Shown: positions 49,877 to 59,229, counted from the stretch's first letter. The stretch: 64,000 nt of DNA from Oscillospiraceae bacterium (GCA_015065615.1 SVPY01000004.1:62001-126000); one strand, 5' to 3'. Notes: generated by a model from the sequence alone, not told the origin. Numbers and translations are program-made.

Positions 49877-51613
49877 TCAGTTATAAAGCTTGCAAATGCC
49901 GCCGGAGGGGATATTTAAAACGCTGATGCCTAAGAACTTTTTCCTGCCTTCTTCAAGAATTTCGCCGCAGCAGTTCATAATTTCCACCTTATATTCGCCT
50001 TCAAGCTCAAGAACAACGCGGTTTTCAGCGCTGCCGTTAGCTATATACATAGTATCTCTCTTTTCGGGGGTGATGCATCTGTTTTCGCCGTAGACCGCAA
50101 TAATATTTTCGCTTTCTCTAAAAGATTCTGCCCAGGTATAAAGCAGATGGGGGTCGTAGCATTTAAGGGTGCCTTCAAGTAAGGTCTCCTTTTTATCCTT
50201 CATAAATTGGAGCCAGAATTTGCTCATTTTTGCGGTGCGCTCGTTTAAAGTATCCAGCTTAGCCGAGTACTGCAGTACGCCGTAAAGCACGCTTATGATT
50301 TGCAGGGCGTCGTTTTCGGCGCTTTCATCCTTGTGCCACATAAGCATATCGGAGTGGACGGCGCTTTCGCCCATTAACATTCTTAAATCCAGCACGCCTA
50401 CGCGGTTTTTGATGTAATTTCCGGGGCAATCGCCTACTCTGAACATATTGCCGAAGGTGCGCATATAGGGGCCGATGTAATTCTGCCTGAATTCAAGGAG
50501 GATATCGGGCTTGATTTTCTTTAATTCCTCCATTACTGTGGTCATAAATATATAAACCGCATCCTGCAGGGAGGGGATATCCATCTTTTCGTTATAGGGA
50601 GCGTTTTCGTTTCTGTCTTCCCAACTATCTATAAAGTCTAATTTAAAGCCGTCAAGATTCCAGTTTATCAGCGCGCTTTTATATACGCCCAGCAAATAAT
50701 CCCTTACCTCCTTGTAGCGGGGGTCAAGGACGAATTCATTGGCGCGGTGATTTGCCCTTAAAAACATATCCTTGAATTTACCGTAAGCCTTAGTAAACCT
50801 GCCTACGAAGGGCACGCTGTACCAGAGAATGTACTTCATACCCATATCGTGAACTCTTTTCACATGCTTTGCCATATCGGGGAATTTGCCCTCATAGGGC
50901 TCCCAGTCGCCGCAGTAAGCGTAGCCGCGGTTGCCGTCGGAAGTCTGCCAGCCGTCGTCAACTATACATATATCGAAGCCTAATTCCTTGGCTCTTTTAC
51001 ATTCTTCCTCTACGTTATTTTCGTTTACATCCTGATGGAAGCTGTACCAGAAGGAGTAAACAGGCTCCTTTGCGCTCTTTGGAACAAAGGCAGGGGTAAT
51101 GCCTAAGCTCTCCCACCACTTTGCCACAGCCTTTACAGCATCGCACATTAAAATATCACGCTTATCGATATATATGCTCAGGGTGGTTTCAAAACGGTTT
51201 GTAAACTGCTTTGTGCCCATTGTGAATTTAAATTCCACGTTGCCGTTTTCTTCCACAATGCCGTTACGGATTTTAGTAAGCATTTTGGCTTCGCTGTAAG
51301 CTACCGTGCATACGTTTTTGCTGTTGCCGCCGTAGTAGCAGTTCATTGGAGCGCCGTTACTTATCATGTGGCTCTGGGGAGGGCACCAATCGGGGTCAAT
51401 ACAGCGGAAAATACCGCACTTGGGGTTGAAGCCGTACATAATGCCCACTAAAGGCGCTGAGTGATTGAAGGTAAATTCCGAGTCACTTTCGGCGTTTTCC
51501 TTGGTCCAGCTCAATTTATATTCGTAAATTTCAACCCCGTTTTCCTTTTTAACGCTGAGAAGCTCTACGTTCATTCCTTCGTTAAAGCTGATTTCAAAAA
51601 TTTCAGATCTCAT
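49877..51613 (-). CDS. GH36-type alpha-galactosidase
   Basis: 578 residues, no signal peptide. N-terminal beta-domain, then a (beta/alpha)8 barrel with CIVDDGWQTSDG, DGFKLDFIDSW (nucleophile Asp in KLDF), MFRVGDCPGN (likely acid/base Asp) and a C-terminal beta domain. These are clan GH-D features. Alpha-1,6-galactosides such as melibiose or raffinose are the usual substrates. The 65-bp low-complexity TTTTAA tract at 49808-49866 follows the gene. A Nif11-like small gene lies 86 bp upstream. Confidence 0.85.
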   Translation of the reverse strand: MRSEIFEISFNEGMNVELLSVKKENGVEIYEYKLSWTKENAESDSEFTFNHSAPLVGIMYGFNPKCGIFRCIDPDWCPPQSHMISNGAPMNCYYGGNSKNVCTVAYSEAKMLTKIRNGIVEENGNVEFKFTMGTKQFTNRFETTLSIYIDKRDILMCDAVKAVAKWWESLGITPAFVPKSAKEPVYSFWYSFHQDVNENNVEEECKRAKELGFDICIVDDGWQTSDGNRGYAYCGDWEPYEGKFPDMAKHVKRVHDMGMKYILWYSVPFVGRFTKAYGKFKDMFLRANHRANEFVLDPRYKEVRDYLLGVYKSALINWNLDGFKLDFIDSWEDRNENAPYNEKMDIPSLQDAVYIFMTTVMEELKKIKPDILLEFRQNYIGPYMRTFGNMFRVGDCPGNYIKNRVGVLDLRMLMGESAVHSDMLMWHKDESAENDALQIISVLYGVLQYSAKLDTLNERTAKMSKFWLQFMKDKKETLLEGTLKCYDPHLLYTWAESFRESENIIAVYGENRCITPEKRDTMYIANGSAENRVVLELEGEYKVEIMNCCGEILEEGRKKFLGISVLNIPSGGICKLYN

Positions 51614-51699
51614 AATTTTATTTAGCCGTAGTTTTGCTTTGGCAGTTTTGCTCCGGCAAAACGTACCTACCTACTTTCCTTCCTTTTTTTATTTGTATC

Positions 51700-51972
51700 T
51701 TAAAGTCCTAAAAGAAAATTTTCGTAAAGGTCGGCAAAATCCTCGTAGTAGCTGGGGTTGCCGCCGTTGGTGCTTTTCATTGTGTTATCCATATATTCTA
51801 AGCCCGCCGCAAAAAGCTCGCCGATATAAATCTCTACGCCGTATTCCCTTGCGGTTTTGCAGAATTCTGCCATAGGGTCGGCTGAATTTTTGGTGCTTAG
51901 AAGCTTTTCTTTTAAATCGGCGTTACAGTCCGCTTTTTCTTTTAAAACGGTAAGTTTATAAAATACGTCCAT
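51700..51972 (-). CDS. Nif11-like small protein with NGG motif
   Basis: 90 residues. Residues ~5-60 follow the Nif11/NHLP leader pattern: a helix with LKEKADCNADLKEKLLSTK, then DPMAEFCKTAREYGVEIYIG (compare the consensus D-P-x-x-x-x-x-A-x-E-x-G-x-x-x-x). After it comes a short tail with STNGG followed by an acidic, aromatic end (YYEDFADLYENFLLGL). Nif11-type leaders guide peptide natural-product enzymes, but no such enzyme is in the window. A stand-alone regulatory or structural role is equally possible. The start is modest (no strong RBS). Confidence 0.6.
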   Translation of the reverse strand: MDVFYKLTVLKEKADCNADLKEKLLSTKNSADPMAEFCKTAREYGVEIYIGELFAAGLEYMDNTMKSTNGGNPSYYEDFADLYENFLLGL

Positions 51973-52077
51973 ATTTAATTTCGCTCCGTTAAAAAAAAGA
52001 TTTTGCTTATGCAGTTAATTTATATTATATTATATTATATCAACTGAGTTTAACGTCTTCAAGACTTTAAATTAAGC

Positions 52078-53199
52078 TCAATCCATGTGGATGAACCTTA
52101 TGTTATAATTCTGCTTGCCTAAATTGGTCTCGTAATCGAAGAAGGTTCTTTCGGGGTCGCGAATGGCTTCGTCGCCCATTAAAGACATAAAGGTGATGTG
52201 CCTTGTCTCGAAGCTGCCATTATTTTCATCCAACTCAATAAGTCTGCCGCCTCTTAAATCGTCGTGGGCGGTCATATCGAAGCCTACGCAGCTATCGTAA
52301 GCCAAGGTGATGCCGCAGTATTTGCCCTGAAAATTATTTAAATGCTCGTGACCGCAGAAAATTCCCTTGACGTCGCCTCGCTCTAAACAGGCAAAGAAAA
52401 GTCCGGAATTAAGCTCGCTGTAACCCATACTGTCGCGGCTGTCGCCTATCATTTTGGTCTCCTCGGGATTTCTTACTATATGGTTAAACTCAATGCAGGG
52501 GTTGTGCATACATAAAATGGCGGGAATTTTCCTGCCTTCCTTAATTTCCGTTTCACGGGAAGTATTATAGTACCACATAACCTGATTGAAGAAGGGCATA
52601 GCCTGACCGCTTCTGCGGCAGAAGGGGCGGGGGAGAACGATATTGTCATCCTCTTCCTTTATGCCGAATTCCCTTAGGTATTCTTTTGTGTTATTGTTGG
52701 AATCGAGGGCGAAAATATTGTAGGCGATGCTCTCATTTTTACTTGAATATACGGGCAGCACGTAATTTCCCACGCCGTAAATATCCTCGGGACCCTTTTC
52801 TGCAAGGCAGAGAGGGAATTTTTTATACACGGGGAAAAGCTCTTCTTTACTGAGGCACCTCTCCTCGTCGTGATTGCCGTTAACAAAAGCCCAAGGTATG
52901 CCCCTTTCGTTTACGGGCGCCATAATTTCCTTTAAAGCTTCATAGGCAAGGTTCATATCCTCCTCTTTGCTGATTTGAGGCATATCGTCGCCTGAGGAGA
53001 TACACTGGTCGCCGCCCAGCATAACGAAATCGGGCTTAGTTTCATTTAAAAGAAGCTCAATGCCCTTAATCATCTTATGGCGGAAGCGCGCCCTGCCCAC
53101 GCCGTTAAAATTGCCCTGAGCGTGAAAATCGGATATCATTAATATTTTAAACTTGCCGTTTTCGTTAAATTTAAGTTTTTTCGTTTCGGGATTATACAT
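52078..53199 (-). CDS. Metallophosphoesterase (calcineurin-like)
   Basis: 373 residues without a signal peptide. Five metal motifs: ILMISDFHAQG (DxH), VMLGGDQ (GD), FVNGNHDEER (GNHD), LCMHNPCIEF (H) and GIFCGHEHLNNF (GHxH). This is the purple-acid/PhoD-like group of single-domain phosphoesterases; the substrate (nucleotide, phospholipid or sugar phosphate) is not evident. On the minus strand behind the symporter terminator, with its own AAGGAG start site. Confidence 0.9.
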   Translation of the reverse strand: MYNPETKKLKFNENGKFKILMISDFHAQGNFNGVGRARFRHKMIKGIELLLNETKPDFVMLGGDQCISSGDDMPQISKEEDMNLAYEALKEIMAPVNERGIPWAFVNGNHDEERCLSKEELFPVYKKFPLCLAEKGPEDIYGVGNYVLPVYSSKNESIAYNIFALDSNNNTKEYLREFGIKEEDDNIVLPRPFCRRSGQAMPFFNQVMWYYNTSRETEIKEGRKIPAILCMHNPCIEFNHIVRNPEETKMIGDSRDSMGYSELNSGLFFACLERGDVKGIFCGHEHLNNFQGKYCGITLAYDSCVGFDMTAHDDLRGGRLIELDENNGSFETRHITFMSLMGDEAIRDPERTFFDYETNLGKQNYNIRFIHMD

Positions 53200-53312
53200 A
53201 AATTAACTCCTTGGAAATAAAAGTATACCATTTATATAATAATTTTACCATAACCTCAAATTATTGCTATAAACAATATTAATTTTCTATATGAATAATT
53301 TTACATAAAAAA

Positions 53313-53336
53313 GAGCGGCTTCACTTGAAACCGCTC
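53313..53336 (-). terminator. Symporter gene terminator
   Basis: On the minus strand GAGCGGTTTC-AAGT-GAAGCCGCTC followed by TTTTTTATG, 8 bp after the agcS stop. Confidence 0.88.
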
Positions 53337-53343
53337 AATTCTT

Positions 53344-54891
53344 TTAGTCAAGGTCTTTTTCAGCTTCTGCCTGAATGTTTTCATCGTATGAGAGAATGGG
53401 CTTTACGTCCTTCTTCTTGATCTTTCTGTCCACGTAGTTCTTTGTAATCTTAATTACAAGGGGAGTGAGAGATACAACTGCGATAAGGTTGGGGAACATC
53501 ATAAGACCGTTGAAGGTATCGGAAATATCCCATGCAAGGCTGGAGGTCATAATTGCGCCGAAAATTACGGTGATAACGTGAATAATCTTGAAGATGTAGG
53601 TTCTCTTTGCGCCGAAGAGGTATTCCCAAGCCTTTGAGCCGTAGTGAGACCAGCCCAGAACCGTGGTGAAAGCAAAGAGGAACATTGCAATTGCGATGAA
53701 CTTTTCACCGATGCCGCACCATGAGAATACACAGTTGAATGCGCCGCCTACTAAGGTGGAATCTGTATAGCCTGCTAAAATTTCGCCTGTTGCCATATTA
53801 TAAGAACCGGAAGTGAGAACTACCAAAGCTGTCATTGTGCAAACTACCATTGTGTCAGCAAATACTTCGAAGATACCCCACATACCCTGCTTAACGGGCT
53901 CCTTGATGTTGGAGTTGGAGTGAACCATAACGGAAGAACCGAGACCTGCCTCGTTGGAGAAAACGCCGCGCTTGAAGCCCTGAGTCATAACCTTGCTGAT
54001 AATTACGCCAACGCCGCCGCCTATTGCTGCAATGGGGCTGAATGCGTTTACGAAAATAGCTTCGAAAGCGGGAAGAATCATATTGTAGTTGATGCCGATA
54101 ATGATTAGGCTGCCGATAACGAAGAGAACAACCATAAAGGGAACGATTTTTTCTGCTACGCTTGCAATTCTCTTTAAACCGCCAAGAGTGATAGCAGCAG
54201 TTAAAGCCATAATGATTAAGCCTAAAATTAAGTTATAGAGGTTAATGCCGCCGAATACTTCAATAGAGGAAATTGCGGGAATATCGAAAGCAAGGCTTAC
54301 GTTGGCAACGATTTTATTAACCTGACCCATAGAGCCGATACCGAAGGAAGCAAGAAGTGTGAAAATACAGAAAAGAACCGCTAAAATTCTTGCTACTATC
54401 TTAAGGCTGAAAGTTTTCTTGCCGATTTTAATCTTATATCCACCAAGACCGTCGGAGAGGTAGTACATAGCACCGCCGGACCACTCGCCTTTTTCGTTCT
54501 TTCTGCGGAAGTAAAGACCTAAGGTGTTTTCAGCGAAGTTTGTCATCATACCGAAGAATGCGGCAACCCACATCCAGAAAACTGCGCCTGCGCCGCCTAT
54601 GCAGATAGCTGCGGCAACACCTGCAATGTTACCTGTACCAACAGTAGCGGCTAAAGCTGTGCAGAGAGCCTGGAAGGGAGAGATGGAGCCCTTTTCCTTA
54701 CTGTGGCCGATAACCTTTTTATCAAATAAGCTGCCGATGGTATTTTTCCACCAGTGGCCTATGTGTGAAACCTGGAAACCTTTTGTAACGACTGTCATAA
54801 GTATGCCTGTACCTATTAAAAGTACGAGACCGAACATACCCCATACGAAGCCGTTGATTGAACTGTTAACGTTTGTAATTGCTTCAAGCAT
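53344..54891 (-). CDS. agcS: Alanine/glycine:cation symporter (AGCS family)
   Basis: 515 residues from the ATG at 54891 (AGGAGG 9 bp upstream). About 10-11 spans; AGCS signature TVGTGNIAGVAAAICIGGAG near residue 90 and FSNEAGLGSSVMVHS. It imports alanine or glycine with Na+. The tandem glycine riboswitch and terminator upstream show that glycine is sensed and probably transported. The Na+ gradient could come from the decarboxylase pump of this same chromosome. Confidence 0.94.
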   Translation of the reverse strand: MLEAITNVNSSINGFVWGMFGLVLLIGTGILMTVVTKGFQVSHIGHWWKNTIGSLFDKKVIGHSKEKGSISPFQALCTALAATVGTGNIAGVAAAICIGGAGAVFWMWVAAFFGMMTNFAENTLGLYFRRKNEKGEWSGGAMYYLSDGLGGYKIKIGKKTFSLKIVARILAVLFCIFTLLASFGIGSMGQVNKIVANVSLAFDIPAISSIEVFGGINLYNLILGLIIMALTAAITLGGLKRIASVAEKIVPFMVVLFVIGSLIIIGINYNMILPAFEAIFVNAFSPIAAIGGGVGVIISKVMTQGFKRGVFSNEAGLGSSVMVHSNSNIKEPVKQGMWGIFEVFADTMVVCTMTALVVLTSGSYNMATGEILAGYTDSTLVGGAFNCVFSWCGIGEKFIAIAMFLFAFTTVLGWSHYGSKAWEYLFGAKRTYIFKIIHVITVIFGAIMTSSLAWDISDTFNGLMMFPNLIAVVSLTPLVIKITKNYVDRKIKKKDVKPILSYDENIQAEAEKDLD

Positions 54892-54919
54892 TTTCAATGC
54901 CCTCCTGAAAATAAAAATA

Positions 54920-54941
54920 CGGTCTGCAAGAACGCAAACCG
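54920..54941 (-). terminator. Riboswitch expression-platform terminator
   Basis: On the minus strand CGGTTTGC-GTTCTT-GCAGACCG followed by TATTTTTATTTT, placed between the glycine aptamers and the agcS RBS. Glycine binding is expected to prevent or favour its folding. Confidence 0.75.
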
Positions 54942-55017
54942 CAAACTACCAAAAGGGCATAAATATTATATCTAAAATAAAACGCCGAATTAAATTATAG
55001 CGTGAAATTTTTAAAAT

Positions 55018-55190
55018 ACTTTGTCCTTTTGCCTGAGAGTTTTAGCGTAAATCGCCTTGCACCTTCGGCACTCAATTTAATGAGCTTCTCCAAAGTTATG
55101 TCAGCAAACAGTCCTCATCTTATATTACAGACACCTGAGAGAGTTACTCCTTCGGCGGCAAAATTTCTTCTGCCTTTTCCTGCCTGCGTC
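55018..55190 (-). ncRNA. Tandem glycine riboswitch
   Basis: Two consecutive aptamers on the minus strand. Each has the conserved core: GCCGAAGGAGTAACTCTCTC-AGG...GGAC in the first (plus-strand 55105-55190) and GCCGAAGGTGCAA...AACTCTCAGGCAAAAGGAC in the second (55022-55070). The linker joins them as in the cooperative two-aptamer class. It controls agcS through the terminator at 54920-54941. Exact ends were judged by eye. Confidence 0.93.
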
Positions 55191-55225
55191 GTACATAATT
55201 TATTTATTAATTTTTACTTGGGTAT

Positions 55226-55254
55226 TATAGCACCGACCATAACAAAAATCAATA
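55226..55254 (-). promoter_or_regulatory. agcS/riboswitch promoter
   Basis: Minus strand TTGATT (55249-55254), 17-bp spacer, TATAAT (55226-55231); transcription would start about 30 nt before the first aptamer. Confidence 0.75.
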
Positions 55255-55522
55255 GAAAATTTAACAAAATTTTGCAACATATTATCTTTTTCCTGCAGAA
55301 ATTTTTGGTTATTTTTAACATATTCCGCCGAATAAAAGCTTATAGTGAAACGGCAAAGAAGCTTTCCTGCAAATTATAAAAACTTTGCTTCTTAGGCTCT
55401 TTTGAAGCTCGGTGCAAATTCGACAAAAATGGAGTTGTTTTATTTATTGCCTTTTGATATATTTATACTGTAAATATAAAATTAAAACTAAAATTAAAAA
55501 TAAAATGGAAAGGCGGGGTTTT

Positions 55523-58126
55523 ATGTACGAGGTATTAAAATACATTCACGAAAATATAAAATCGCGCCTTAATTTATCGGAAACTTCCGAAAAATTTGGC
55601 TACAGCCGCTGGCACTTCTGCAAGAAATTTACAGAGTACACGGGGCAGAATTTTCTCGATTATGTCCGCCATACGAGGCTTAGCTTTGCTTCAATGGATA
55701 TTTTGAAGGGAAGTAAAATAGCCGATGTTGCTATGGATTACGGCTACGATACCATCGGCGGCTTCAACAAGGCATTTTTAAAGGAATACGGCTGTATGCC
55801 AAGGGAATATAAAAAGCGTACGAAAGAGAGTGCGCTTTACTACGAGAGGAGAAAAAATTCTATGTATAAGCTTTCAAGCAGATGCGAAATTTTAAAAGAA
55901 GAAGTTGTGCATTTAAAGAAAAATGAAATAAATTACGCTATTGAACGCGGTGTTTATTTCAGCTTAGGCACCGCCGAAGCTATGAAGGCAGGGCTTTCTG
56001 ACCACGAGATAGCTGCAGCAGGTACAGCGGGCGTGCTTAAAAATTTTAACCCCTACATAGCGCCCTACGAAGTTATCACGGGCTTTAATTTCGGCAGAAA
56101 CGAAGCTCCCCCCGAATACAAAAGAGATAAAAAATATTTTGAAAACAGCAAAATAAGTAAAGAGGACCTTGAGACCTACATCAATTTAGAGCCAAAGTAT
56201 AAAGCCCATAGCCTTCTTTACGGTAATTGCCTTTACGAAGTACCCGTTGAACTGACAAAACAGGAGAGAGAGGGTATGGAGGAATGGGCTTCTTACGGCA
56301 GATTCATAAGCTCCAACCACAGCGTAATAGGTCACGAACAGGTGCTTAAGCTGGGTTTTGAAGGTTTACTTAAAAAGATTGAAAAATACGATAACGGCGA
56401 CGGCTTCTATAAGGCTATGAAAAATATCGTGAATGAAGCTATGCACATAGGCGAAAAGTACGCGGAAGAAGCTAAAAGGCTTCTTGAAGCGGGAGCCCCC
56501 GAATATAATAAGGAAGATTTAGAGAAAATTATAAAGACCTGCTCGAGAGTGCCCCGTTACCCTGCCGAAACCTTCCTTGAAGCTTGTCAGGCAATTTGGT
56601 TCTCCCACGTTATCAATACTTGGGAGGATACCATAAACGCCAACTCACTTGGCAGATTAGACCGGATTTTATACCCCTACTATAAAAACGATATCGAAAA
56701 GGGCGTTATCACCAAGGAAGAAGCCTTCGAGATCATCTGTTTATTATGGCTCAAACTCTACCGCGATTACGACGTTCAGCAGAGCGCCGTGGGCGGAACG
56801 AATCCCGACGGCACCAGCGCGGTAAACGATTTAAGCTATATGATGCTGGACGCCACCGAGCAATTGAATTTCGTCAGATGCTTAAGCGTCCGCTTCGGCT
56901 CAGCTACCGAGAAGGAATTTTTAAAGCGCTCTTTGGAGGTGGTGGGTCACGTGCAGAAGGGACTTCCCTTCTTCTTTAACGACGACGTTATGATTCCCGC
57001 TCTTATGGATAAGGGCATTGAAAGGGAGGACGCCTATAACTACACCGAGCTTGGCTGTGTTGAGACATTGATTCCCGGTAAAACAAACCCCCACGCCGTT
57101 ACGGGTGAGGTGGGTATGCACAAGGCGCTTGAGTATCTGTTCGGAAACGGCAACAGTATGAAGCGCCCCGAATTCAAGCCGGGTCTTGAGACGGGTGAAC
57201 TCAGTAGCTTCGATACCTACGAAAAGCTTTACGAGGGCGTAAAAAAACAGCTAAAAAACTTAATCGATATGACCTGCAGCAGCTGCTGTAAATTCTGCTC
57301 ATCCTTAATAGCTCCCAAGCCCTATAAGTCCCTTCTTACCGAGGGCTGCCTTGAAAGCGGCAGGGATTTTAACGGTTTCGGCTGTAAGTACGATTATTAC
57401 CAGATTATGCTTGCAGGTCTTCCTAATCTTGCGGACTCCTTAATGGTGCTTAAAAAGTTCGTTTACGACGAGAAAAAGTACACACTTGAAGAAATTAAAA
57501 AGATTCTTGAAAGCAACTTCGAGGATGAGGCGGTAAGACTGCAGTTTGTAAACAAAGCTCCCAAATTCGGCAACGATATTGAGGAAGTTGATAATATCGC
57601 CATTGACCTGCTTAATTTCTCCTGCGACGTATTGGAGGAGATGAGCGAAAAATACGCCAGAAGCTTCCACGCCCAGCCCTTTTCTTTCCTGTGGATGTTT
57701 GACCACGGCAGAGAGAGCGCCGCGTCCCCCGACGGCAGAAGAAAGGGCGAAACTATAGCCTACAGCGTTTCCCCCATGCAGGGCAGGGACTTTAACGGCC
57801 TGACCGCTGTGCTCAACTCCATTTCAAAACTTCCCACCAAGCGTACCCCCGGCTCAACCTCCGCCATTATCGAGGTGGACCCCAAATTATTCACCGATAA
57901 GAATATCGACGTAATCACCGATATTTTAATTGCCGCAGGTAAAATGGGACTTTCTAACGTGCAGTTTAACACAATTGATGCCGATACCCTTCTCGACGCC
58001 CAGAAAAACCCCGAAAAGTATAATAATCTTGCTGTTCGCGTTTCGGGTTTCTCCCAGCGTTTCAACCTCTTGGATAAAGAGATGCAGGACCACATCATCG
58101 GCAGAACCAAGCATTCGAGTTTGTAA
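55523..58126 (+). CDS. AraC-type HTH domain fused to a glycyl-radical enzyme
   Basis: 867 residues from the ATG at 55523 (AAGGCGGGG upstream; a longer frame to 55412 has no RBS). Residues 1-~110 are a complete AraC DNA-binding domain: LSETSEKFGYSRWHFCKKF and IADVAMDYGYDTIGGFNKAF, YGCMPREYKK. Residues ~115-867 are a full glycyl-radical enzyme: SLGRLDRILYPYY, catalytic Cys512 in TELGCVETLIPG (Cys-x-Glu as in eliminase/dehydratase types), and the radical loop RVSGFSQRFNLL with Gly842. A second start with AGGAG at 55862 (codon 114) could yield the enzyme alone. Substrate unknown. The activase follows 185 bp later. Confidence 0.88.
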   Translation: MYEVLKYIHENIKSRLNLSETSEKFGYSRWHFCKKFTEYTGQNFLDYVRHTRLSFASMDILKGSKIADVAMDYGYDTIGGFNKAFLKEYGCMPREYKKRTKESALYYERRKNSMYKLSSRCEILKEEVVHLKKNEINYAIERGVYFSLGTAEAMKAGLSDHEIAAAGTAGVLKNFNPYIAPYEVITGFNFGRNEAPPEYKRDKKYFENSKISKEDLETYINLEPKYKAHSLLYGNCLYEVPVELTKQEREGMEEWASYGRFISSNHSVIGHEQVLKLGFEGLLKKIEKYDNGDGFYKAMKNIVNEAMHIGEKYAEEAKRLLEAGAPEYNKEDLEKIIKTCSRVPRYPAETFLEACQAIWFSHVINTWEDTINANSLGRLDRILYPYYKNDIEKGVITKEEAFEIICLLWLKLYRDYDVQQSAVGGTNPDGTSAVNDLSYMMLDATEQLNFVRCLSVRFGSATEKEFLKRSLEVVGHVQKGLPFFFNDDVMIPALMDKGIEREDAYNYTELGCVETLIPGKTNPHAVTGEVGMHKALEYLFGNGNSMKRPEFKPGLETGELSSFDTYEKLYEGVKKQLKNLIDMTCSSCCKFCSSLIAPKPYKSLLTEGCLESGRDFNGFGCKYDYYQIMLAGLPNLADSLMVLKKFVYDEKKYTLEEIKKILESNFEDEAVRLQFVNKAPKFGNDIEEVDNIAIDLLNFSCDVLEEMSEKYARSFHAQPFSFLWMFDHGRESAASPDGRRKGETIAYSVSPMQGRDFNGLTAVLNSISKLPTKRTPGSTSAIIEVDPKLFTDKNIDVITDILIAAGKMGLSNVQFNTIDADTLLDAQKNPEKYNNLAVRVSGFSQRFNLLDKEMQDHIIGRTKHSSL
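55847..55864 (+). promoter_or_regulatory. Internal RBS and start codon inside the AraC-GRE fusion
   Basis: GAGAGGAGAAAAAATTCT precedes an in-frame ATG at 55862-55864, exactly at the junction between the AraC domain and the enzyme (MYKLSSRCEILKEE). Spacing of AGGAG to ATG is about 10 nt. It may produce a free glycyl-radical enzyme of 754 residues. Confidence 0.5.
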
Positions 58127-58135
58127 TGATTTAAA

Positions 58136-58300
58136 TTTGACGGCAAACCTTTGTAGGGTGGACGTAAATGCGAAGCATTTCGCCATAATTTGCTTGCAAA
58201 TTTGCCGACATTGACGACCCGCAAGAATGGACGAAGGTTTAAACCTTGCTTGTAAGGGCGCGCATTGCGCGTCCGCCCATCTCCACACCGTAGTGGCAAA
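58136..58300. repeat. Hairpin repeats between the GRE and its activase
   Basis: GACGGCAAA...TTTGCCGAC outer arms enclose hairpins AAATGC-GAA-GCATTT and ATAATTTGCTTGCAAATTT. After them comes a family B hairpin GGGCGCGC-ATT-GCGCGTCCGCCC at 58256-58278. It splits what is presumably one operon. Confidence 0.7.
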
Positions 58301-58311
58301 AAGGAAAATTT

Positions 58312-59226
58312 ATGGAATATAAAGCAAATATCACAAACATCTCCCGCGGCTCCTTTCACGACGGCCCGGGAATAAGAACGGTAGTATATTTCGGCGGCTG
58401 CCTTTTAAGCTGCAAGTGGTGCCACAACCCCGAGACCTTAAGCTTTAAAAGCGATGTGGTCTATATAAAAAGCAAGTGCATCCACTGCGGCAGATGTGTT
58501 GAAATATGCCCCCAAGGTCACGAAATAAGGGGAAACGATATGTATTTTAACCGCGTTTCCTGCAAAAAATGCGGTAAATGCGCCGAGCTTTGCCCCTCGG
58601 GAGCGCTTACCGTCACTTCAAAGCCTTATACCCCCGAAAAGCTTTTTAAGGAGATAAAAAAGGATAAATTTTATTTTAACCAAAGCTGTGGCGGCGTTAC
58701 CTTTTCGGGCGGCGAATGCTTATTGCAGTCGGATTTTCTTAAGGAAGTTTTAAAATATTGCAGGGAAGAAAAAATAAACACCTGCATTGAAAGCGCCTTT
58801 TTCGTGCCTTTTGAGAATATTTTAAAAGTTATAAATGATATTGATTTTGTTTTTGCCGATTTAAAAATTCCCGATAGGGAGAAGCACAAGGAATACACAG
58901 GGCAGTATAATGATAGAATTATTGAAAATATCCGTAAAACATCCGAAATTCACAGCAATATAATTATAAGAATTCCTTTGATCCCCGGTGTTAACGACAG
59001 CGAAAGGGATATGGCGGATTTTGCCCGAATCATAAATACCTTCGGCTGCGGCGTAAAAGGGGTGGAGCTACTAAAATATAACTATCTTGCCGAAAGTAAG
59101 TACGAAAATTTAGGTAAGGAATATACGAAATTTTCAGAAAATACTCAAAGCGACGGGCATTTGAATTCCCTTGTAAAGGCTTTAAAGGAAAGCTTAATAA
59201 GGGATATCGCCGTGTTCTATAAATAA
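58312..59226 (+). CDS. Glycyl-radical-enzyme activating enzyme (radical SAM)
   Basis: 304 residues. Radical-SAM cluster CLLSCKWCHNPE (CxxxCxxC, residues ~30-41), then two ferredoxin-type 4Fe-4S motifs (CIHCGRCVEICPQG ~61-74 and CKKCGKCAELCPSG ~86-99), then GGVTFSGGECLLQ (SAM GGE motif) and IPLIPGVNDSE. Three-cluster activases serve dehydratase/decarboxylase/lyase-type GREs rather than pyruvate formate-lyase. It abstracts the Gly hydrogen of the enzyme encoded just upstream. AAGGAAAATTT precedes the ATG. Confidence 0.95.
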   Translation: MEYKANITNISRGSFHDGPGIRTVVYFGGCLLSCKWCHNPETLSFKSDVVYIKSKCIHCGRCVEICPQGHEIRGNDMYFNRVSCKKCGKCAELCPSGALTVTSKPYTPEKLFKEIKKDKFYFNQSCGGVTFSGGECLLQSDFLKEVLKYCREEKINTCIESAFFVPFENILKVINDIDFVFADLKIPDREKHKEYTGQYNDRIIENIRKTSEIHSNIIIRIPLIPGVNDSERDMADFARIINTFGCGVKGVELLKYNYLAESKYENLGKEYTKFSENTQSDGHLNSLVKALKESLIRDIAVFYK

Positions 59227-59229
59227 ATT

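Noticed and set aside
57760-58359. 199-residue frame opposite the glycyl-radical enzyme end
   Set aside because: It covers the conserved radical loop region of the true gene and part of a repeat; no RBS.
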